From positions 62,001 to 126,000 of the forward strand of contig NZ_FNRD01000002.1 in assembly GCF_900107635.1 (NCBI RefSeq): a stretch of DNA of 64,000 nt. The letters are read 5' to 3'. This stretch comes from Flavobacterium gillisiae. GTDB lineage: Bacteria > Bacteroidota > Bacteroidia > Flavobacteriales > Flavobacteriaceae. Position 1 is the first letter of the stretch, and each line of letters starts with the position of its first letter. A program made the translations under genes and the position numbers. The notes under the pieces were generated by a model. That model was not told the origin of the DNA and did not search any database. It saw only the letters and a list, made by a program, of their open reading frames with translations. Below are positions 27,520-36,612 of the stretch, one piece after another.

Positions 27520-27867
27520 TTATTCAGCAATAACTAAAGCATCGTGTTTCCAATTTTTAACAGAAGCGATTTGATTATTTGAGTAATCAACTTCGCTTAA
27601 TACAGTATCATTCCAGAAAAACCACTTCCCTGTTTTTTGACCTTTATCATATGTTGCTATAGCTGTTTTAACACCATTAGTATCGTAAGAAGTCCATTCT
27701 CCCTGTAGTTTACCGTTTTTATAGAAACCTTCTTGTTGTACCTTACCATTATCGTGGAAATAGGTTGCTTTAACTAATTTCCCAACAGCTTCCAACTTTG
27801 GTTTTGTGTTTTGTGCGAACATCATTCCTGAAAGTAACACTGCGGCAATCATTATATATTTTTTCAT
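27520..27867 (-). CDS. Secreted MORN/YwqK-like repeat protein
   Basis: The signal peptide MKKYIMIAAVLLSGMMFAQ leads to three or four short repeats of the MORN/YwqK type (ATYFHDNGKVQQEGFYKNGK, LQGEWTSYDTNG, IATYDKGQKTGKWFFWND). The start at 27867 is chosen because it gives the signal peptide; the frame runs on to 27939. Such proteins are sometimes labelled toxin-antitoxin YwqK antitoxin, but there is no toxin gene beside it. The role in the periplasm or at the surface is unknown. Confidence 0.78.
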   Translation of the reverse strand: MKKYIMIAAVLLSGMMFAQNTKPKLEAVGKLVKATYFHDNGKVQQEGFYKNGKLQGEWTSYDTNGVKTAIATYDKGQKTGKWFFWNDTVLSEVDYSNNQIASVKNWKHDALVIAE

Positions 27868-28110
27868 TGTGTTGATTTTTAAATGTTTCTCTAACAAATA
27901 TAAAATATTATTTACATTTAAAACACAATTTGGTAACAATTTAATAACATTAGAAGAAAGCTTAACATTGGAAAATAAAAAGCAACCCTCTCTAATTACA
28001 AAAAACCTTCCTTTATTGGGGATTCTTACGAAAGTAATTCAATGAAATAGTGGGGAGTTAAATTTGAACCTCAATTCACACTAAAACAGATAAAAACAAC
28101 TATTAAAAAA
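27868..28110. other. Spacer without recognisable feature
   Basis: AT-rich sequence upstream of the YwqK-like gene. Apart from that gene's promoter region, I see no gene or repeat. Confidence 0.4.
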
Positions 28111-28139
28111 AATGAGCCCGATACAATATCGAGCTCATT
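28111..28139 (-). terminator. Terminator of the TlpA-like gene
   Basis: The stem AATGAGC / GCTCATT, with an inner CGATA / TATCG after one mismatch, is followed by a T run on the minus strand, 80 bp after the gene. Confidence 0.75.
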
Positions 28140-28219
28140 ATAATCAAATTAATTATAAGTCTATTTAAACTATTGTATTCGATCTATGTCGAACACTTTT
28201 TTCCAACCAATAAAAATCC

Positions 28220-29224
28220 TTAATTTAAAAGCACGTCTAGTTCTTTCTCAAGATCAGGAGACGACGGTCTCGCGGCATCGGCTTTCACGATTTTTCCATT
28301 GGGATCTATAAGGATAAATCTTGGAATCCCTACAATATTCAAATCTTTGACAAACTGGGAATTCCAGTCATTATCAGCAAAAACCTGAACTCCGCCCAGT
28401 TCTTTGCTTTTTACCATCGATTTCCATTTTTCGATATCCTTTAATTTATCAATGGAGATGCTCAAAAAAGCAATGTTTTCACCAGCGTATTTTTCTTCTA
28501 CCTTTTTTAAAAACGGAATTTCACCAAGACAAGGTCCACACCAGGTAGCCCAAACATCGATATAAACATATTTTCCCTTAAAATCTTCGAGCTTCGTTTT
28601 CCCTCCAGCATAGTTATCATAATTAAAAGATGGTGCGGTTGAACCATTTAATTTCCTCGTTTCTAGTACTTGCTTATAATATTGAGTCCCCCTTTCCAAA
28701 ACTATTTCTATGTTTTTCTTTTGCAACGCTACAAAAACAGGATCTAATTTCTTATTATCCAATTTCAAAAAATCGGTCGTCTTTTTCTCCTTAACCAACT
28801 TCGTAAAGACTTCTTCGCTAGAAGCTAAAAGTCCATTATAATCGTATTTTGCTTCTTCTACAGTATACTGTGCCAAAAAGTTGTTCTCGCCAGCGCCTAT
28901 TCCTGAATACACTATGGACTCGTCAAATTCTTGAGCATTCATTTTAAGATTCAAATCGTATCCGTTTTTTAAAAAAAGCTCGGTATATTCCTTTCCGTCA
29001 AAAAGCATATAAAAACCTTCTTCAACAGCAAAAGAACCCTTAAAAATTCCATCTGCACCAATAAACATCTTTTTAATTTCCTTTCCATCATTCCTATTTC
29101 GAAAAATAATCGAATCCGTATTCCTGTTCGCAATCTCGGCTTTAAAAGAAACTGTTGCTTTCTTCTGCCCGATACCGTTAAAAGTGCAAACTAGTGCCAA
29201 TGTAATAAAAAATAATTTTCTCAT
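28220..29224 (-). CDS. TlpA-like thiol-disulfide oxidoreductase with DUF4369-type N-terminus
   Basis: The signal peptide (about 1-19) is followed by a beta-rich domain resembling DUF4369 (about 22-130), a helical linker, and a C-terminal thioredoxin fold (about 195-334) with the redox motif WCGPC near 225-229 and the cis-proline region IVGIPRF. Such proteins reduce or shuffle disulfides in the periplasm of Bacteroidota. The gene stands alone and is divergent from aspS. Confidence 0.88.
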   Translation of the reverse strand: MRKLFFITLALVCTFNGIGQKKATVSFKAEIANRNTDSIIFRNRNDGKEIKKMFIGADGIFKGSFAVEEGFYMLFDGKEYTELFLKNGYDLNLKMNAQEFDESIVYSGIGAGENNFLAQYTVEEAKYDYNGLLASSEEVFTKLVKEKKTTDFLKLDNKKLDPVFVALQKKNIEIVLERGTQYYKQVLETRKLNGSTAPSFNYDNYAGGKTKLEDFKGKYVYIDVWATWCGPCLGEIPFLKKVEEKYAGENIAFLSISIDKLKDIEKWKSMVKSKELGGVQVFADNDWNSQFVKDLNIVGIPRFILIDPNGKIVKADAARPSSPDLEKELDVLLN

Positions 29225-29346
29225 AAAATGTAGTTTTTTTACTGTTAATCAAATCTAATTTATTTTATTGATGCCAAATAATAAATTAACAAAAAATTAA
29301 TTTCTTGAAGTTTCGCCGTTTTGGGCATTAATTTAATTTTTGTGGT

Positions 29347-29354
29347 TACTTTTG
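29347..29354 (+). promoter_or_regulatory. -7 promoter element for aspS
   Basis: TACTTTTG matches TAnnTTTG. A TTTTG at 29319-29323 may be the -33 element, though the 23-bp spacing is long. This predicts an aspS leader of roughly 115 nt. Confidence 0.5.
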
Positions 29355-29372
29355 TATCCTAAAATTTTGATA

Positions 29373-29397
29373 ATGTCATAGAAGTCATAATTGTGGC
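29373..29397 (+). repeat. Near-copy of the aspS start region inside its own leader
   Basis: This 25-nt stretch matches 29476-29499 (the aspS start codon and following codons) except for one inserted C after ATGT and one T/C change. The insertion makes its ATG run into a stop after two codons (ATG TCA TAG). A small hairpin, AAGCCC/GGGCTT, follows at 29417-29431. Confidence 0.8.
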
Positions 29398-29475
29398 ATT
29401 TAAAATTAAAAGGAGGAAGCCCGGTGGGCTTTAGGTATTTTGCATTAGTAAAAACAGCATATAAAAATAAATAAA

Positions 29476-31227
29476 ATGTATAGAAGTCATAACTGTGGCG
29501 AACTCAACGCCTCACATATAAATACTGAAGTTACTCTTGCCGGTTGGGTTCAAAAATCCAGAGACAAAGGATTCATGAATTGGGTAGATTTGCGTGACCG
29601 TTATGGAATCACTCAGTTGATATTCGATGAAGGTCGTTCAGATAAAATTGTCTTTGAATTAGCAAAAACATTGGGTCGCGAATTCGTAATCCAGGTTAAA
29701 GGAAAAGTAATAGAAAGAGAGTCTAAAAACCCGAATTTACCAACTGGGGATATTGAACTATTTGTTACAGAACTAACTATATTAAATGCTGCCTTAACGC
29801 CTCCTTTCACTATCGAAGATGAAACTGATGGTGGAGAGGACATTCGAATGAAATACCGTTATCTCGATATAAGAAGAAATCCGGTAAAAAACAGTTTGCT
29901 TTTTCGTCACAAAGTAGCAATGGAAGTACGAAAGTACCTTTCTGATTTAGATTTCTGTGAAGTAGAAACACCATACTTAATCAAATCAACTCCTGAGGGA
30001 GCGCGCGATTTTGTTGTTCCTTCTCGAATGAATGAAGGACAGTTTTACGCTTTGCCACAATCTCCTCAAACCTTCAAGCAGTTATTGATGGTAGGTGGAA
30101 TGGACAAATATTTCCAAATAGTCAAATGTTTCCGTGACGAAGATTTACGCGCAGACAGACAACCCGAGTTTACGCAAATAGATTGCGAAATGGCATTTGT
30201 AGAACAAGAAGACATTCTGAATGTTTTTGAAGGGCTTACGAGACATTTATTGAAAGAAATAAAAGGAGTTGATGTAGCTAAATTTCCTCGTATAACGTAC
30301 GACTACGCTATTAAAACGTACGGAAATGACAAACCGGACATCCGTTTCGGAATGGAATTTGGAGAATTAAACGAAGTGGCACAAAACAAGGAATTCCCTG
30401 TTTTCAATGCAGCAGAGTTAGTTGTTGGTATTGCAGCTCCCGGTGTTGGAAACTATACCAGAAAAGAAATCGATGCTTTAATCGAATGGGTAAAGCGTCC
30501 GCAAGTAGGTGCTTCAGGTATGGTTTATGTGAAATGTAATGAAGACGGAACATTTAAATCATCTGTAGATAAATTCTACGATCAAGATGACTTAAGTAAC
30601 TGGGCAAAGACAACCGGAGCAAAAGCAGGTGATATGATTTTTGTTCTCTCTGGTCCTGCCGATAAAACAAGAACACAATTAAGCGCATTGCGTATGGAAT
30701 TAGCTACTCGTTTAGGGTTGCGAAATCCGGCAGTATTTGCACCGCTTTGGGTAGTTGATTTTCCATTATTAGAATTTGACGAAGAAAGTGGTCGTTACCA
30801 CGCCATGCACCATCCGTTTACCTCTCCTAAACCGGAAGACATGCATTTATTAGAAACAGATCCCGGAAAAGTACGCGCTAATGCTTATGATATGGTTTTG
30901 AATGGAAATGAAATCGGAGGTGGATCTATTCGTATTCATGATAAAGCAACGCAACAACTAATGTTTAAATATCTTGGATTCACACCGGAACAAGCAAAAG
31001 AGCAGTTTGGGTTCTTAATGGACGCATTTCAGTTTGGAGCTCCACCGCACGGAGGACTGGCTTTTGGACTAGATAGATTAGTTGCTATTCTTGGAGGACA
31101 GGAAACCATTCGTGATTTTATCGCCTTTCCAAAGAATAATTCTGGAAGAGATGTTATGATTGATGCACCATCGGCAATTGATGAATCACAGTTGAAAGAG
31201 CTTCATATAAAATTAAGTGTTCAGTAG
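29476..31227 (+). CDS. aspS: Aspartyl-tRNA synthetase
   Basis: This class IIb synthetase charges tRNA-Asp. The 583-residue length is the long bacterial type, with an N-terminal anticodon-binding OB fold (about 1-100), class II motif 2 ([18 protein letters not shown]) and motif 3 ([12 protein letters not shown]), and the inserted GAD domain between them. The start at 29476 ([11 protein letters not shown]) matches the family N-terminus. The leader carries a near-duplicate of the start region and a hairpin, which may affect expression. Confidence 0.96.
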   Translation: MYRSHNCGELNASHINTEVTLAGWVQKSRDKGFMNWVDLRDRYGITQLIFDEGRSDKIVFELAKTLGREFVIQVKGKVIERESKNPNLPTGDIELFVTELTILNAALTPPFTIEDETDGGEDIRMKYRYLDIRRNPVKNSLLFRHKVAMEVRKYLSDLDFCEVETPYLIKSTPEGARDFVVPSRMNEGQFYALPQSPQTFKQLLMVGGMDKYFQIVKCFRDEDLRADRQPEFTQIDCEMAFVEQEDILNVFEGLTRHLLKEIKGVDVAKFPRITYDYAIKTYGNDKPDIRFGMEFGELNEVAQNKEFPVFNAAELVVGIAAPGVGNYTRKEIDALIEWVKRPQVGASGMVYVKCNEDGTFKSSVDKFYDQDDLSNWAKTTGAKAGDMIFVLSGPADKTRTQLSALRMELATRLGLRNPAVFAPLWVVDFPLLEFDEESGRYHAMHHPFTSPKPEDMHLLETDPGKVRANAYDMVLNGNEIGGGSIRIHDKATQQLMFKYLGFTPEQAKEQFGFLMDAFQFGAPPHGGLAFGLDRLVAILGGQETIRDFIAFPKNNSGRDVMIDAPSAIDESQLKELHIKLSVQ

Positions 31228-31316
31228 TTCATCGGTAAAAATTACCCGAAAACGTTGAATATCAATTATTTTCGAAAAAAAAGAATATTTATTAACAATC
31301 ATATGATATTAAATAT

Positions 31317-31324
31317 TACATTTG
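31317..31324 (+). promoter_or_regulatory. -7 promoter element for the cold-shock gene
   Basis: TACATTTG matches TAnnTTTG and lies 29 nt before the ATG at 31354. Confidence 0.5.
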
Positions 31325-31353
31325 CTCCATTATAAATTATTATTACTATTACA

Positions 31354-31548
31354 ATGCGTACAGGTACAGTTAAATTTTTCAATGAATCAAAAGGTTACGG
31401 ATTCATTACAGACGAAGAAACAGGAAAAGACATTTTTGTTCACGCTTCAGGAATCAACGCGGAAGAATTACGCGAAGGTGACAGAGTTAGCTATGAAGAA
31501 GAAGAAGGAAGAAAAGGAAAAGTTGCTGCGAAAGTAGCAGTTATCTAA
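31354..31548 (+). CDS. Cold-shock domain protein
   Basis: The 64-residue single cold-shock domain contains RNP1 (KGYGFI, 13-18) and RNP2 (DIFVH, 26-30), which bind single-stranded RNA or DNA. The short acidic stretch EEEEG is typical of Bacteroidota versions. It would act as an RNA chaperone in the cytoplasm. It is monocistronic, with its own promoter and terminator. Confidence 0.94.
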   Translation: MRTGTVKFFNESKGYGFITDEETGKDIFVHASGINAEELREGDRVSYEEEEGRKGKVAAKVAVI

Positions 31549-31579
31549 GCAAAAATTTATTTTTTGCCTACGAATGTTT

Positions 31580-31614
31580 AAAACGTTCCGATTTATTTCG
31601 GAACGTTTTTTTTT
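31580..31614 (+). terminator. Terminator of the cold-shock gene
   Basis: The 12-bp stem AAAACGTTCCGA / TCGGAACGTTTT is followed by a long T run. Confidence 0.9.
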
Positions 31615-31726
31615 GGCTTATACCTTAAAAGGCAACTACTAAAAAAGAGAATTTAAAATATTATTTATAATCATTAAAAATTAGGAAGTACTTTGATTCT
31701 CAATGCAACTAAATTTTGTATTACAC

Positions 31727-31757
31727 TTGTGTTTTAATTCCTTGAAACCTATCTTTG
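31727..31757 (+). promoter_or_regulatory. Promoter of the nuo operon
   Basis: TTG (31727-31729), 20 bp, then TATCTTTG (31750-31757) fits the Bacteroidota promoter pattern, 32 nt before nuoA. No other comparable promoter is obvious inside the operon. Confidence 0.65.
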
Positions 31758-31789
31758 TTGCTTATTTTAGCACGTAAAAATCATTAATT

Positions 31790-32155
31790 ATGCAATCTGA
31801 TCAGTTAAGTTATATTCCGATTTTAATACAGTTTTTATTAGCTGCCGGTTTTGTAGTGGGAACTATTATTGTTTCTGGGAAATTAGGCCCAAAAAGAAAG
31901 TCAGAAATCAAAGACAAAAACTTTGAGTGTGGAGTTGAATCCATAGGAAATGCACGTATTCCATTCTCTGTGAAATACTTTCTTGTTGCGATTTTGTTTG
32001 TCTTGTTTGATGTAGAAGTTATCTTTCTATATCCATGGGCAATCAATTTCAAAGAATTAGGAATGGAAGGAATGGTCAAAATGGTCATATTCATGCTTTT
32101 GCTTTTAGTGGGGTTTTTCTACATCATCAAAAAGAAAGCGCTAGAGTGGGAATAA
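31790..32155 (+). CDS. nuoA: NADH-quinone oxidoreductase subunit A
   Basis: This 121-residue membrane subunit of complex I has three transmembrane helices and the conserved loop FECGVESIGNARIPFSVKYF at the junction of the membrane and peripheral arms. It is the first gene of a complete nuoA-N operon transcribed rightward. Confidence 0.96.
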   Translation: MQSDQLSYIPILIQFLLAAGFVVGTIIVSGKLGPKRKSEIKDKNFECGVESIGNARIPFSVKYFLVAILFVLFDVEVIFLYPWAINFKELGMEGMVKMVIFMLLLLVGFFYIIKKKALEWE

Positions 32156-32230
32156 GAATTTATTATAAATATTGAATTGTAGACTTTTGTTAGTTTCTAA
32201 TTCAAATTTTCTAATTCAAAATACAAAAAA

Positions 32231-32779
32231 ATGAGTAATTCAAGTATAAAAATGGTTGAGCCGCCAGAAGGGGTTGTTGGAGAAGGATTTTTCGCCACAA
32301 AACTAAATGACGTTGTAGGTATGGCTCGTGCCAATTCACTTTGGCCGTTACCCTTTGCAACTTCATGTTGTGGTATTGAATTCATGGCTACCATGGCTTC
32401 ACATTATGATTTAGCACGATTTGGCTCTGAGCGTGTGAGTTTTTCTCCTCGTCAAGCAGATATGCTAATGGTAATGGGTACTATTTCTAAAAAAATGGCT
32501 CCTATTTTACGTCAGGTATACGAACAAATGTCAGAACCAAGATGGGTTATTGCGGTTGGTGCTTGTGCATCTTCAGGGGGTATTTTTGATACTTACTCCG
32601 TTCTTCAAGGGATTGACAAAGTAATACCAGTTGACGTTTATGTACCAGGTTGTCCTCCAAGACCAGAGCAAATTGTCGATGGCGTAATGAAATTGCAAGA
32701 ATTGGTTAGATCGGAATCTGTAAGAAGAAGAAGTTCTCCGGAGTACCAAGAATTATTGGCCTCTTATAATATCAAATAA
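32231..32779 (+). CDS. nuoB: NADH-quinone oxidoreductase subunit B
   Basis: This 182-residue peripheral subunit binds iron-sulfur cluster N2, the last electron carrier before quinone. The four ligands are visible as C46, C47 (CCGIEF), C112 (GACASSGG) and C141 (PGCPPRPEQ). The 75-bp gap from nuoA contains a short direct repeat (TTTCTAATTCAAA, twice). Confidence 0.96.
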   Translation: MSNSSIKMVEPPEGVVGEGFFATKLNDVVGMARANSLWPLPFATSCCGIEFMATMASHYDLARFGSERVSFSPRQADMLMVMGTISKKMAPILRQVYEQMSEPRWVIAVGACASSGGIFDTYSVLQGIDKVIPVDVYVPGCPPRPEQIVDGVMKLQELVRSESVRRRSSPEYQELLASYNIK

Positions 32780-32783
32780 CGAC

Positions 32784-33305
32784 ATGGCATTAGAAAATAC
32801 AGATATTCAAGATAAATTAACCGAAACGTTTGGTGAGCACGTTTTTCACTTTAATCAAGAGAAAGATATCTTTTCATTTGAAGTAGCTGCTGATAAAATC
32901 ACAGCAATCATTCTTTTTTTGAAAAACGATCCATTACTGCGTTTTAATTTTTTAACTGACCTATGTGGAATACATTATCCAGATAATGAAGTTGACAGAC
33001 AATTTACAATCGTGTATCACATGCACAATTGGTACGACAACAAACGTGTCAAAATCAAAACTTTTATCAATGGTGAAAAACCGGAGATAAAAACAATATC
33101 TAACATTTTCCTAAGTGCAAACTGGATGGAAAGAGAGACTTTTGATTTTTACGGAGTAGATTTCATAGGTCATCCTCAGTTGAAACGTATTTTGAACATG
33201 GATGAAATGATTTCATTTCCTATGCGTAAAGAGTTTCCATTGGAAGATGGCGGACGAACAGATAAAGACGACCGTTTTTTCGGTAGAACAATCGACAATT
33301 GCTAA
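32784..33305 (+). CDS. nuoC: NADH-quinone oxidoreductase subunit C
   Basis: This 173-residue peripheral subunit is a separate protein here rather than a NuoCD fusion. The conserved segments are FLTDLCGIHYPD and the C-terminal signature ERETFDFYGVDFIGHPQLKR. It starts 4 bp after nuoB. Confidence 0.94.
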   Translation: MALENTDIQDKLTETFGEHVFHFNQEKDIFSFEVAADKITAIILFLKNDPLLRFNFLTDLCGIHYPDNEVDRQFTIVYHMHNWYDNKRVKIKTFINGEKPEIKTISNIFLSANWMERETFDFYGVDFIGHPQLKRILNMDEMISFPMRKEFPLEDGGRTDKDDRFFGRTIDNC

Positions 33306-33337
33306 AAAAACAATCTATAATTTTTCACATTCTATAA

Positions 33338-34576
33338 ATGTCAGAACTATTATTACCACCGGAGCATCGCTATGCTAAAATAATGAAAGAGAAGCTAAAT
33401 GAAGATGGAAGCGAGCTTTCCATCCTAAATTTAGGTCCTACTCACCCAGCTACACACGGAATCTTTCAAAATATTTTGTTGATGGATGGGGAACGTATTT
33501 TAGAAGCAGAACCAACTATTGGTTACATACACCGCGCTTTTGAAAAAATTGCAGAAAACCGTCCTTTTTACCAAATTACCCCTCTTACAGACCGAATGAA
33601 CTATTGCTCCTCTCCTATCAATAATATGGGATGGTGGATGACTTTAGAAAAATTATTGGATATTGAAGTGCCAAAACGTGCTCAGTATTTAAGGGTTATT
33701 GTAATGGAATTGGCAAGAATCACGGATCACCTTATTTGTAACTCCATTTTAGGAGTGGATACAGGTGCCTATACTGGATTTCTTTACGTTTTCCAATTTA
33801 GAGAGAAAGTATACGAGATTTACGAAGAAATTTGTGGCGCTCGATTAACAACTAATATGGGAAGAATTGGCGGTTTCGAAAGAGATTGGTCGCCTGAAGC
33901 TTTCAGAAAATTAGATGTGTTTTTAGAAGAATTTCCAGTTGCCTGGAAAGAATTTGAAAATCTATTCGAAAGAAATAGAATTTTCATGGATCGTACCATA
34001 AATGTAGGGCCAATATCTGCTGAACAAGCAGTTTCCTACGGATTTACAGGGCCTAACTTACGTGCTGCAGGTGTTGATTACGATGTACGTGTCGCACAAC
34101 CTTATAGTTCTTACGAAGATTTTGATTTTATCATTCCTGTTGGTAAATCTGGAGATACTTACGATCGTTTTTGTGTTCGTAATGCCGAAGTTTGGGAAAG
34201 TTTAAGTATTATTCGACAAGCATTAGCAAAAATGCCAGAAGGAAACGATTTTCATGCTGATGTTCCTGACTATTACCTTCCTCCAAAAGAGGATGTTTAC
34301 ACTAGTATGGAGTCCTTAATATATCACTTCAAAATTGTAATGGGAGAAGTTCCTGTTCCAGTTGCAGAAATATACCATCCTGTTGAAGGTGGAAATGGAG
34401 AATTAGGTTTTTATTTAGTAACTGACGGAAGTCGTACTCCATATAGACTGCATTTTAGAAGACCTTGTTTTATTTACTATCAAGCTTATCCAGAAATGAT
34501 AAAAGGAGCATTATTATCTGATGCGATTGTTATTTTATCAAGTTTAAATGTAATTGCAGGAGAATTAGACGCATAG
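33338..34576 (+). CDS. nuoD: NADH-quinone oxidoreductase subunit D
   Basis: This 412-residue hydrogenase-like subunit forms the quinone pocket together with NuoB. The quinone-binding HPATHG motif is in LGPTHPATHGIF near the N-terminus, and the C-terminal region includes YRLHFRRPCF. It follows nuoC by 32 bp. Confidence 0.96.
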   Translation: MSELLLPPEHRYAKIMKEKLNEDGSELSILNLGPTHPATHGIFQNILLMDGERILEAEPTIGYIHRAFEKIAENRPFYQITPLTDRMNYCSSPINNMGWWMTLEKLLDIEVPKRAQYLRVIVMELARITDHLICNSILGVDTGAYTGFLYVFQFREKVYEIYEEICGARLTTNMGRIGGFERDWSPEAFRKLDVFLEEFPVAWKEFENLFERNRIFMDRTINVGPISAEQAVSYGFTGPNLRAAGVDYDVRVAQPYSSYEDFDFIIPVGKSGDTYDRFCVRNAEVWESLSIIRQALAKMPEGNDFHADVPDYYLPPKEDVYTSMESLIYHFKIVMGEVPVPVAEIYHPVEGGNGELGFYLVTDGSRTPYRLHFRRPCFIYYQAYPEMIKGALLSDAIVILSSLNVIAGELDA

Positions 34577-34626
34577 AGATTTCAGATTGAAGAATAACGA
34601 TTTTAGATTTCAGATTTAAAAGAAAA

Positions 34627-35157
34627 ATGGAAAGAACACATTACAAACAAGAAATAAATATGACTGAAGCATTGATGACTCGCATCAATGAATTAATTAG
34701 TCATTACCCAGAAGACAAAAGAAAATCAGCTTTATTACCTGTTTTACATGAAGTTCAAGATGCTCACGACAATTGGTTGAGTACTGAATTGATGAATAAG
34801 GTAGCTGAGATCATCCAAATATTACCAATTGAGGTATATGAGGTTGTTTCGTTCTATTCGATGTACAATCAAAAACCTGTTGGAAAATTCCTTTTTGAGT
34901 TTTGTCACACTTCTCCATGTTGCTTAAATGGAACCGAAGATTTGATGGACTACACTTGCGAAAAGCTAGGTGTGAAAACAGGAGAAATTACTGCAGACGG
35001 ACTTTTTGAAGTAAAAGGCGTAGAATGTTTAGGAGCATGTGGTTATGCACCTATGATGCAATTAGGCGATTTTTACAAAGAGCATCTTACAAAGGAAAAA
35101 ATCGATCAATTAATCGTTGATTGCCGAGATAATAAAATAATATTACACGATAAATAA
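34627..35157 (+). CDS. nuoE: NADH-quinone oxidoreductase subunit E
   Basis: This 176-residue thioredoxin-like subunit binds the N1a [2Fe-2S] cluster, with ligands C93 and C98 (CHTSPC) and C134 and C138 (CLGAC). Its start codon may be at 34627 or at the internal methionine NMTEALM (residue 12). The 50-bp gap before it contains an imperfect AGATTTCAGATT direct repeat. Confidence 0.95.
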   Translation: MERTHYKQEINMTEALMTRINELISHYPEDKRKSALLPVLHEVQDAHDNWLSTELMNKVAEIIQILPIEVYEVVSFYSMYNQKPVGKFLFEFCHTSPCCLNGTEDLMDYTCEKLGVKTGEITADGLFEVKGVECLGACGYAPMMQLGDFYKEHLTKEKIDQLIVDCRDNKIILHDK

Positions 35158-35158
35158 T

Positions 35159-36526
35159 ATGTCAAAAAAGATATTATTAGACAAAATCAAGATTCCAGGA
35201 ATCAAAACCTATGAAGTATATCGCCAAAACGGTGGTTACGCTTCAGTGGAAAAAGCAATGAAAGCAATGACTCCTGACGAAGTTGTTGAGCAAGTTAAAG
35301 CATCAGGACTTCGTGGTCGTGGTGGTGCTGGATTCCCTGCTGGATTGAAATGGAGTTTTATTGATAAAAAATCAGGAAAACCGAGACATTTAGTTTGTAA
35401 TGCAGATGAATCTGAACCGGGAACGTTTAAAGATCGCTACTTGATGGAATTTATTCCCCATTTATTGATCGAAGGAATGATTACTTCCAGTTTTGCTTTG
35501 GGTGCAAACCTATCGTACATCTACATTCGTGGTGAATACATGTGGGTTTATAAAATCCTAGAAAGAGCCATTGCCGAAGCGAAAGCTGCTGGTTGGTTAG
35601 GAAAAAACATATTAGGAACAGGATACGACTTAGAACTTTATGTTCATTGTGGTGCTGGAGCCTACATTTGTGGTGAAGAAACCGCTCTTATTGAATCATT
35701 GGAAGGAAAAAGAGGAAATCCTCGTATCAAGCCACCATTTCCTGCAGTATCAGGTTTATGGGCTAACCCAACAGTGGTAAATAATGTTGAAACTATTGCA
35801 TCAGTGCCATGGATTGTGAACAATTCTGGTGATGAATATGCAAAAATTGGAATCGGAAGATCTACTGGAACTAAATTAATTTCAGCTTCAGGACATATAA
35901 AAAACCCTGGTGTTTACGAAATTGAATTAGGACTAAGTGTTTACGAATTCATGAATTCAGATGAATATTTAGGAGGAATGAGTTCAGACCGACCTTTGAA
36001 GGCATTAGTACCAGGAGGTTCATCAGTGCCCATTTTACCAGCCGATTTAATATACAAAACAGCGAACGGCGAAGATCGTTTAATGTCCTACGAATCGTTA
36101 AGTGATGGTGGATTTGCAACAGGATCGATGTTAGGTTCTGGAGGATTCATTGTTTATGATGACACTTCTTGCATCGTGCGTAACACTTGGAATTTTGCTC
36201 GTTTTTATCATCATGAAAGTTGTGGACAATGTTCCCCATGTCGTGAAGGTACAGGATGGTTAGAAAAAGTGTTGTGGCGTATTGAAAACGGTCAAGGACG
36301 TGAAGAAGATATTGATTTGCTATGGAGTATTCAAAGTAAAATTGAAGGAAACACAATTTGTCCACTAGGAGACGCGGCTTCATGGCCAGTAGCAGCAGCT
36401 ATTCGTCACTTTAGAGATGAATTTGAATACCATGTTCGTTTTCCAGAAAAAATAAAAAATAGAAACCATTTTGTTGCTGAACCTTTTGAAAAAGTAAAGC
36501 ATTTAGTTTCTAAAGTAATAGTATAA
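35159..36526 (+). CDS. nuoF: NADH-quinone oxidoreductase subunit F
   Basis: This 455-residue subunit oxidises NADH. It has the glycine-rich FMN/NADH segment GLRGRGGAGFPAGLKW, a second nucleotide motif GAGAYICGEETALIESLEG, and the N3 cluster ligands in ESCGQCSPCREG plus a later cysteine in NTICPLGD. It begins one base after the nuoE stop. Confidence 0.96.
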   Translation: MSKKILLDKIKIPGIKTYEVYRQNGGYASVEKAMKAMTPDEVVEQVKASGLRGRGGAGFPAGLKWSFIDKKSGKPRHLVCNADESEPGTFKDRYLMEFIPHLLIEGMITSSFALGANLSYIYIRGEYMWVYKILERAIAEAKAAGWLGKNILGTGYDLELYVHCGAGAYICGEETALIESLEGKRGNPRIKPPFPAVSGLWANPTVVNNVETIASVPWIVNNSGDEYAKIGIGRSTGTKLISASGHIKNPGVYEIELGLSVYEFMNSDEYLGGMSSDRPLKALVPGGSSVPILPADLIYKTANGEDRLMSYESLSDGGFATGSMLGSGGFIVYDDTSCIVRNTWNFARFYHHESCGQCSPCREGTGWLEKVLWRIENGQGREEDIDLLWSIQSKIEGNTICPLGDAASWPVAAAIRHFRDEFEYHVRFPEKIKNRNHFVAEPFEKVKHLVSKVIV

Positions 36527-36612
36527 TAAGTTTAAAGTTCAATGTTTAAAGTTTCTCAGTTTGGTTCACACAACCTCAAACGCTAAACCTGAAACATACA
36601 AACAAAAATACA

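Noticed and set aside
31322..31537. A 71-codon frame overlapping the cold-shock gene.
   Set aside because: It is out of frame with a textbook cold-shock domain that has its own promoter and terminator.
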